Shown here one piece after another: positions 58,201 to 64,000 of a DNA stretch of 64,000 bases. The stretch spans positions 126,690,800-126,754,799 of the forward strand of contig OY821518.1 of assembly GCA_963682025.1 (NCBI GenBank), given 5' to 3'. Numbering within the stretch: the first letter of the stretch is position 1; every line of letters starts with the position of its first letter. Source of the stretch: Cordilura impudica (lineage: Eukaryota; Arthropoda; Insecta; Diptera; Scathophagidae). The translations under genes and the position numbers were made by a program. The notes beneath the pieces were generated by a model. The model saw only the letters and a program-made list of their open reading frames with translations. It did not search any database and was not told where the DNA came from.

Positions 58201-58591
58201 ACGTTACTCTATGGGTGTGAAAGCTGGAATATATCGGCAAGGGATGCACAATATCTTCAAGCCTTTGCTAATCGCTGCCTACGTCGCATCCTTCACATAT
58301 TCTGGCCTGAGACCATATTCAATAGCGAGCTCTGGTTTAAAACGAATCAACCACTCATAACTGAAGAAATAATGGTTCGCAAATATAGATGGATTGGACA
58401 TACTTTACGTAAACCTGCATACGATATCGCAAGAAACATCCTAGATTTCAACCCTCAAGGAAGCAGAAGACCGGGGCGCCCACGCAAGTGAAACAAAACG
58501 TTTAGCATTAGATAGAGTTCAATAGAAATTATTTGTTACGGCCCTATGTTCCAGTTAGGAATAAAAGTATTAAATATATACCACACCAGTG
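55297..58591 (+). mobile_element. APE-type LINE with 13-bp target duplication
   Basis: The target duplication TACCACACCAGTG is at 55297-55309 and 58579-58591. The 5' leader (55310-55647) is GC-rich compared with its surroundings. One long ORF (55648-58491) follows, then a short 3' region with 'ggccctatgttccagttagg' and an A/T tail. The target was the 5' end of a family 2 element (58592-58891). This appears to be a full-length or nearly full-length copy. Confidence 0.85.
55648..58491 (+). CDS. LINE ORF: APE endonuclease plus reverse transcriptase
   Basis: 947 residues. The endonuclease covers about 22-270: FGTWNIRTL, FEVRW (catalytic Glu), CYAPTEVDD, MGDFNAQIGSD, IDHIAIS and ASDHHLL. A basic linker follows. 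Reverse transcriptase spans about 480-760: NWRGITLLNVAYKVIA, GEQAGFRPHRSC, FIDFKHAFD, GVRQGCVLSPLLFN, and LDYADDICLLA (residues ~730-740). The C-terminal part has LLYGCESWN, RRILHIFWP, KYRWIGHTLRKP and RRPGRPRK. There are likely small in-frame losses before FEVRW and before PKKGNL relative to relatives. A stop right after GRPRK, with the final ALDRV...ALCSS segment in another frame to about 58550, removes the last ~20 residues. The clade is RTE/CR1-like but not settled. It would nick target DNA and copy its RNA there. Probably a recently inactivated copy. Confidence 0.83.
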   Translation: MITETERNNKQRLPLMMTTIGMKSRKQFGTWNIRTLAETSRVAQLEQEFERLNLLFEVRWNSCGEHKTSSGPTLIYSGKPADERESGVGFLLSKEARQALIEWQPHGDRIIIAKFKTRARTLTCIQCYAPTEVDDPQVKDNFYDSLYTILNSCPQGEIKLVMGDFNAQIGSDNSGKEEVIGKHALGTMNDNGERFYELCNIMSLTIGGSLFPHKRLHKITWVFPDHVTENQIDHIAISKMWRHSLCDFRNKRSANMASDHHLLIGELQLKLTAVNRKPQNKRKRYDLAKLADPLVLNEYQSLFTAQVPNPTPPEDDFDAETYWERAKHAFTEAAQQGFGICQRQSNPWITGHTWNLIKARKEENEKVNRARTRQAKQQAQANYTTANRRVKRSARADKRRWLDNLATEAQRASIEHRHKDFYKITKTIAGRVHANAKSIKNTSSELVHYIEDQLKVWEDHYRNLLTDTNTNLQQELCSRHNEHAPRNDVNIDAPSIREIEAALAQLKSNKSAGPDNIAPELLKADKGSAALILKPLINHFWSQESLPPNIKETPKKGNLMECSNWRGITLLNVAYKVIAQILHNRISPAVEPRLRGEQAGFRPHRSCADHINSLRIIVEQSSEWRSTVYLLFIDFKHAFDTLLHIAIWTALECKGIPNKLINLIKGLYSDAYCSVLHAGCLSGKFQIKTGVRQGCVLSPLLFNIVLDVVILEAMSADNGISFGLQNKLSDLDYADDICLLAQNFSQMQETLNNIAKRARVAGLSINISKTKSLRLNNNCSANFQLEGVCIEDVQSFCYLGSYISNNGGSQQDIQNRLSKAKQAFGILYKIWRSSNISLRTKLGLYNSNVKSTLLYGCESWNISARDAQYLQAFANRCLRRILHIFWPETIFNSELWFKTNQPLITEEIMVRKYRWIGHTLRKPAYDIARNILDFNPQGSRRPGRPRK

Positions 58592-58891
58592 TGCAGAGGA
58601 TATACAATAAGTTTGTCATTCATATCATAATATTGTTTGCCATTATTTCAAACAGGTTTCTATTCAAAATGGGGTAAATCGGGCATCATTGTGCAAAGAT
58701 ATGTCCAATAATATGAAGACACCTCGAAAAAAAATTTTAAATTCAGTGTATTTGTTGTAATAATTTAGCATTAAGTTTATCAAATTTAAAATACTTTCTT
58801 AACATTTGTTATAAATAGTGCTATAAGTCCAGATATTAATGTAAACGAAAAACCCAGATTCGGCACAGTCGAATTTTACACTCTTGCTTGT
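58592..58891 (+). repeat. Short family 2 element, target of the LINE
   Basis: 'gtgcagaggatata' and 'ataagtttgtcatt' give the 5' region. The 3' end is gattcggcacagtcgaat then actcttgcttgt near 58891. Only ~0.3 kb separates the two ends, so most of the interior has been deleted. Confidence 0.72.
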
Positions 58892-59163
58892 TATTTTAGA
58901 AAATGAATTTAAACAGAAACAACAATAATCTTGATATACAATTTTTTTTGAATGGCTTTCATATTATTTGATTTTGAAAATAATAGAATACTCAGTTTTT
59001 TCGATACATCTTTATTTTCCTTTGTTTTAATATTTATTTCTGCTACAAATTTGTATCTTTAGTAAATATAGGATAGTTAATTTGTTTGGTGTAAAGATGA
59101 ATTTTTATTTTTTTAAAAACTTTAGTTTTCCAAAACTATTAGAAGAGTTTAATTCCTTACGTG
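58892..59163. other. No gene recognised
   Basis: AT-rich spacer between two family 2 fragments. Confidence 0.4.
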
Positions 59164-59576
59164 TTATACCCTCCACAAAAATTTGCAGCGGGTATATACA
59201 TATAAGTTTGTCATTCCTTTTGTGATATTAAAAAAAAAAAACATAGTCCGTCTGTCCGTCTGTGGAAATAATGATCATGGCCTCAACAGGCCAGCTGGGT
59301 TGCTCATTTTTAGTGAAGGTGATTCACTGACATCCTGAGTAGATTACTGTTTAAAATCATCAAAATCGATTGAATAAGAACCGATGTTATATTTATGTTG
59401 TACTTGATATTATTTTGATTCTAAATTTTGTCTCTGTGTGAAAGCTGTAATTGATCTTATTGTTGTGGTCGTTGCATTTGTAGCAAAATCGTCGTAGATG
59501 TCCTTGTCTTTAACATAATATATTATATAATATAATAATATAATATATTATAATATTATATATTATATATGGTCCA
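59164..59576 (+). repeat. Family 2 5' fragment
   Basis: It begins ttataccctccac, has 'ataagtttgtcattcc' and a short GTCCGTCT core (59246-59265), then diverges into a TA-rich tract (59515-59570) containing 'tatatatggtcca'. A further family 2-like piece lies at about 61350-61455. Confidence 0.65.
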
Positions 59577-60901
59577 TCTTATATATAAAAATGGAGTTGT
59601 GTATTTTTGTGTGTTTGTTTGTTTGTTTGTTTGTGGTTTATAGGAGACTACACCACTGGGCCGATCGTCTTGAAATTTTTACAGTAGGTAACTGCCTATC
59701 CGAAAGGAAAAACAGACTATATTTTTGTTTTGATTTTTCAAGTGGGCGTGGCACCTCCCATACAAAGTGAATTTTTAACATCTAATTTTAACATATATCT
59801 GGAGTACTACGACAATAAGAGTTCTGAAACTATATACATATACATATTTAAGTAATTCGAAGGCTTGCGGAAAAAATGGGCTTGATCGGACCAATGGGCG
59901 TGGTACCCACCATACAAAGTAAATATTAAATGTCATATATCTAGAGTACTGTAAAAGTAAAGTGTTGAGACTTTGTGTGAGTTCATAAGTTATCAACGTT
60001 AGTACTCGAAAAAAAAGTGGGCGGAATCCGATCAATGGGCGGGGTACCTCAAATACAAAGTTAATATATAATGTCATATATACGAAGTACTTTAATGGTG
60101 AAAGCCTTGGAACTTTGTCTAAGTTCATGAGTTATTAATGTGAGTAGTCTCAAAAAAATGGGCGGGATCGGACCAGTGGGCGTGTCACCTCCCACACAAA
60201 GTGAATTTTTAACAACTAACTTTAACATATGTTATCTGGTGTACTACGACAACAAGAGTTCTGAAACTATATACATGTACAAATTAAAATAATTCGAGGA
60301 GTTGCGGAAATAATGGGCTGTATCGGACCTTGGGCGTAGTACCCTCCATACAAAGTAAATATTAAATGTCATATATCTAGAGTACTGTAATAGGTAAAGT
60401 GTTGAGACTTTGTGTGAGTTCATAAGTTATCAACGTTACTACTCGAAAAGAATGGTCGGAATCCGATCAGAGGGCGTGGTACCTCCCATACAAAGTAAAT
60501 ATATAATGTCATATATAAAGTACTGTAATGGTGAAAGCCTTGGAACTTTGTCTGAGTTCATGGTGAAAGCCTTGGAACTTTGTCTGAGTTCATGAGTTAT
60601 TAATGTGAGTAGTTCCACAAAAAAATGGGCGAGATTCAACCAGTGGGCGTGGTACCCCCCATAAAAAGTAAGTATTTAATATAGCATAACTGGAGTAATA
60701 TAATAATGAAAGTCTAGCGACTTTGTTTGAGTTCATAAGTTATTGATATGAGAAGTTGCCCAAAAATGGGCGAAATGAGACTAATGGGCGTGGCACCTGC
60801 TATACAAAACAATAGTTTTCAACAAAACGTATTGCCTGCTTTTTATTTCGTATTGCCTGCTTTTTAGAGGGGTGTAGCGAAGCGCATCAGGTTACTGCTA
60901 G
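59577..60901 (+). mobile_element. Helitron-type element, TC...CTAG, made of ~142-bp repeats
   Basis: It starts TC (TCTTATATATAAAAATGG) after an A and ends CTAG before a T, the canonical Helitron termini and A/T target. The 3' region has gtagcgaagcgcatcagg, typical of such ends. The middle consists of about eight degenerate units of ~142 bp. Each is marked by gggcgtggcacctcccatac or a variant, near 59753, 59895, 60036, 60177, 60340, 60473, 60645 and 60787. No RepHel protein is encoded, so it is non-autonomous. The host TA-rich sequence ('tatatatggtcca') continues on both sides. Confidence 0.75.
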
Positions 60902-61460
60902 TATAATATATTATATATGGTCCATATAATATATTATTATATGGTCCTTGATTTTACATTATATCTTCTACTCCGCCGTCGACAACAAGACGTAGCATAT
61001 TATCGATTATATGGTCGTCGGAGACAATGAAGAACTTTTTTCGCTCATACAATCGTCAACGACAAGCGAAAATGTCTCTCTTTTGGTCTTGTATGATTCC
61101 GTGGATATTTGTGAGAAAATTTCGTCAACGATTTGTTCCAACTGTCCTCAATTTGTCTTCAACGATTTACTATGGTCCTCTATCCGTCATTTAAGATGTC
61201 TTGAATAAGTGGCCAACTGGGCCATTTGCTTAGTGAGTGTGTATGTGTGGGTATCGTCCACCTTTCATATAGCCTAGGACTTTTTTAACGTTATCCCAAA
61301 AAAAATCCAAAAATCGCCAATATGAAAAAAACGATTTTCATAATTTTCGATTTATTCACATCTTGGGTAGGTTACTATTTAAAATTATCCAAATCGGTTC
61401 AATAAGGCCCAAGATTTAAAAAAAAATTATGAGAAAAGTCTAGAAAAAATTATGATATAT
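60902..61460. other. TA-rich host, unknown segment, family 2-like fragment
   Basis: The TA-rich repeat with 'ggtcc' continues to ~60957. Next comes ~250 bases of more balanced composition with repeated 'cgtcaacga' words; the 65-codon frame at 61011 resembles nothing I know. From ~61350 the words 'actatttaaaattatccaaa' and 'aaggcccaagattt' match the family 2 5' region. Confidence 0.45.
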
Positions 61461-61610
61461 GTAGCATCCGTACAATGTACAATGCCACTCAATTTTGTTT
61501 ATGCTTATTTTCTATATCCAATTAGTTTGATCTAAGAGATAGGGTCTCTAAACGCATGGTATAGGGTATCGTATAGTCGGTCTATACCGACTATGATTTT
61601 CTAACTTGTT
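61461..61610 (+). repeat. Family 1 3'-end fragment
   Basis: From 'gtagcatccg' to the hairpin tagtcggtctataccgacta and ctaacttgt. It is directly followed by the 5' end of another family 1 element, head-to-tail. Confidence 0.72.
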
Positions 61611-62301
61611 ATACCCTATACCACTATGTGGTTTGAGTATAATGACTTTGTGCTGCTGTTTGTAACTACCAAAAATATTTGACCTAGACCCATCTTTTAT
61701 TGTACCGATCGATTCAGATCGATTTTGATAAAATTTGGTATATAAGCTTTTATCGGCCGTAGGATGAACGCTATTGAAATTGGTGAAATTACGTCCTTGT
61801 TCAGACCTAGTCCCCATACAAATGACCCCTATGAAATCGACTTAAATTGCCATAAGATCCAAATTGTCATATAGATCTCGTTCAAATTGGGTTTGCGTGT
61901 ATTTATTACACCTATTTATCAGTCTTCCAAAAATAAACCTCATATGGTAATTCTTTGCCATTGCCCCCATACAAAGCTGCTTCCCGATTTTCACTTAAAT
62001 CTATAAAAAAAACCAAAGTATTGCACAGATTTTTCTCAAATTTGGTTTGTATATATTTTTTCAAAATATAAGTGACTTTAACAAATATGACCAGGATCGA
62101 TCCATTTTTCGACCTAATCCCCATATAAATATAGCATCCGATATGAACTTTTTCATATCTGCAGCCAAAAAAATTTAATAACAATGCCACTCAAATTTAG
62201 TTTATGCTTATTTTCTTATTTTCCGAAGAGATAGGGTCTCTAAGCCATGGTATAGGGTATCGTATAATCGGTCTAGACCGACTATAATTTTCTTACTTCT
62301 T
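61609..62301 (+). mobile_element. Family 1 DINE-1/Helentron-like element
   Basis: It starts tataccctataccactatg and ends with the perfect hairpin tcggtctagaccga then cttactt. The GTCC microsatellite core is missing here, replaced by a short deletion near 61705-61725. Non-coding. Confidence 0.8.
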
Positions 62302-62603
62302 TTTAATTTTGGTAGGGTTTAGCCGATCTCTTTTCTCGTTTACGTACGACCCAGCAATGAAAAGCCTACTCAAATAACAGAGAAGTATTGAAATTTTTCA
62401 GACAGAAGTTAATTCTTTCTGTGAAATGGAACCATCATTGTTTTCATAAAAAAAAATCAATAAATAAGAAATTAAATACTGGTCAGAAAAGAAAAGCAAT
62501 TAACTTTAAATTTAATTGGTCCTATAATTTAAAGGTTAAGTATCGGCAACTATATTAAAATGGTAACCATACCCAACATTGTGTATAATATTGAGTTTAA
62601 GAC

Positions 62604-62656
62604 AAAGGTGGAAGGTATTAAAAATATGGCACAGCCGAATTTAACACTCTTACTTA
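62604..62656 (+). repeat. Family 2 3'-end remnant
   Basis: 'aaggtggaaggtattaaaa' and 'ggcacagccgaatttaacac' then tcttactt correspond to the final ~50 bases of family 2. The hairpin's left half is decayed. Confidence 0.65.
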
Positions 62657-63648
62657 TTACAATAAACACGCTCCACAAAACCTTCAAATATTTATATGAG
62701 AACATCTACAACGAAAATATTCAGATCTTAAAAAACTGTTATTAGATATTTGTTTAATTAAATTCTTTTAAGAATTTAAAAAATGTTAATAGTTTCATTC
62801 ACATTATTTTCTTTGTTTACACGTTTGGTAACCATTGGTAACCAACCAACCACAAAAAGTAACGACAGCAAATATATGTATGTATATATGTATGCTTGTA
62901 TGTATTTATGTACACCAAAAATATTGGAAAACAAATTTTAGCATTAAGACGAAAAACCAATTTTAATAAATTAAATTCTCAGAAGCAGAACAAATTAAAA
63001 AAAAATAGTGTTGAAACAAAAGTAAATTAGTTTCAAAACATAAAAATTACGATACAAACAAAAACAAACAACAACATCAATAAGAAACCCTAAAAAAACC
63101 CTAGCAAAAAAAGCCAAAAACATAAATATATGGAAGAGAAAAAAAACTTTAACTAAAAGAAGAAGAACCAGAAATCGCGCAAACATCCGGTCTTGAAATT
63201 CCAAAAGAACCACAAAAATAACAACATTAACATCATACCTAACAACAACAATTTATCTCTTAACTCTTTGAAAAACTACATCTACAAAATAAAGGACCCA
63301 AGCGAACGAAAAATAAAATAACATATTAACCCTTCTGTATTCTGTGCAAAATAAAAAAAATAAAACTTTTAATAAAGTTTGGTCAATTTCAGAAATCTCT
63401 AGGTTAAACGCACTCAGGGTCAAATCTAATTAATTTACAAAAAAAAAAAAAAATAACTTGATTTTGGAAGAATTGTTTCCATTTGCCAAAATATTAGGAT
63501 TGAAACAAATACAGATAAATTTCTTTCATTGTTCAAAAAAACAAACTCAAAAAAATCTGAGCTGAAGTAGTAGAAGGGTTAAATAAAAACCTAATTTTTC
63601 CGAAACGAATTGAAGGACGCCAAAATCAGAATAAGAATAACAACAACA
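62657..63648 (+). promoter_or_regulatory. Probable 5' flank and 5' UTR of the downstream gene
   Basis: About 1 kb without repeats of families 1 or 2, rich in A and in CAACAA-type words, with a TATG/TATA microsatellite at 62873-62910. It leads directly to a start codon with a fly-like context (caacaacaATGaac). No TATA box or initiator could be assigned with confidence. Open frames on the minus strand here are low-complexity shadows. Confidence 0.4.
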
Positions 63649-64000
63649 ATGAACAACGAACAAAAAATTATGATGGCTACTGCCGGAGCACAACAACATA
63701 CCAACGAGTTTAAAACAAATGTTATGAATAATGATGATGATAATATTGTTGATGCAGCAACAACACCACCAACATCGACATCGACATCGAAGGCTACAGC
63801 AGATATTTCAAGTCTACTCTCAACCACCTCAGCATCTATAGAAAAATCACTGGCGACCATGGAATTGCAATACTTTAAGGCTGTCTCGCTATATCGACGT
63901 CGAAATTATGAAAAATGTGTTGAGGTGTGCAATGCAATGTTACAAGCAGGTCACGAAAATAATGTCCAAATGTTTAATACACCGCCGGATGAAGAGGAAA
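63649..64000 (+). CDS. N-terminus of a TPR-type host protein (TTC8/BBS8-like), partial
   Basis: 117 codons open to the window edge. The first ~70 residues are low complexity (Asn/Asp, Thr/Ser rich: NNDDDNIVDAATTPPTSTST), usual for fly N-terminal extensions. From about residue 70 comes ELQYFKAVSLYRRRNYEKC and VEVCNAMLQ, an amphipathic helix pair typical of a TPR. It resembles the opening of TTC8/BBS8, a BBSome subunit involved in ciliary cargo transport (family knowledge). The identification rests on that segment alone. The start at 63649 is the first ATG of the frame in a good context; other in-frame Met codons (residues 8, 9 and 26) are possible. This is the only convincing host gene in the window. 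Confidence 0.5.
   Translation, partial: MNNEQKIMMATAGAQQHTNEFKTNVMNNDDDNIVDAATTPPTSTSTSKATADISSLLSTTSASIEKSLATMELQYFKAVSLYRRRNYEKCVEVCNAMLQAGHENNVQMFNTPPDEEE

Noticed and set aside
63591..63860. 89-codon minus-strand frame with hydrophobic segments
   Set aside because: It is antisense to the start of the host exon and arises from CAACAA/ACA codon repeats.

Overview
The window looks like an AT-rich, intron-rich type nuclear genome from a higher fly (calyptrate-like Diptera; inferred). Nearly all of it is nested mobile DNA. The evidence is the very common DINE-1/Helentron-like repeats with GTCC/GTCT microsatellite cores, and the presence of mariner, Tc1, Transib, piggyBac, LINE and Helitron families typical of insects. 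Only the last ~350 bases look like a host gene: the first coding exon of a TPR-type protein, possibly TTC8/BBS8, running off the right edge.

Two repeat families dominate. I call them family 1 and family 2. Both start TATACCC and end with a small hairpin followed by CTTACTTGT. They insert between two T's with no target duplication, which fits Helentron/DINE-1 (rolling-circle) elements. Family 1 has the hairpin GTCGGTCTAGACCGAC; family 2 has ATTCGGCACAGCCGAAT.

1-12 kb: a ~20-bp minisatellite is split by element X (3433-6358) and by a mariner-type element (6442-11854). That mariner is itself split by a Transib (6507-10086, RSS-like CACAGTG ends, 5-bp duplication CGCCG) and by a family 1 copy. 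12-14 kb: a rosa-type (DD41D) mariner carrying a family 1 insertion. 15-19.6 kb: a Tc3-like relic and a complete 3.0-kb family 2 element (E1). 19.6-26.8 kb: a four-level nest, family 1 > unknown-family gene element > piggyBac > Transib. 27-29.7 kb: more family 1 copies.

29.7-48.9 kb: the most striking region. A 9.6-kb composite family 2 element lies on the minus strand (29729-48911). An almost identical 9.6-kb copy of the same element is inserted in it on the plus strand (30774-40359), producing a huge palindrome. Each copy carries an intact 370-aa DD37E Tc1-type transposase. Each also contains a second full family 2 element (E2), whose 3' end terminates the composite. The whole 19.2 kb sits seamlessly in a family 1 element that resumes on the far side.

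49-64 kb: a 5'-truncated LINE with RNase H (minus), a TA-flanked MITE, a nearly complete APE-type LINE with a 947-aa ORF and 13-bp target duplication, a TC...CTAG Helitron built from about eight ~142-bp repeats, further family 1 and 2 fragments, then the 5' region and first exon of the host gene. I saw no rRNA, tRNA or CRISPR array. Coordinates of repeat edges were read by eye, and family names rest on motifs rather than database searches.
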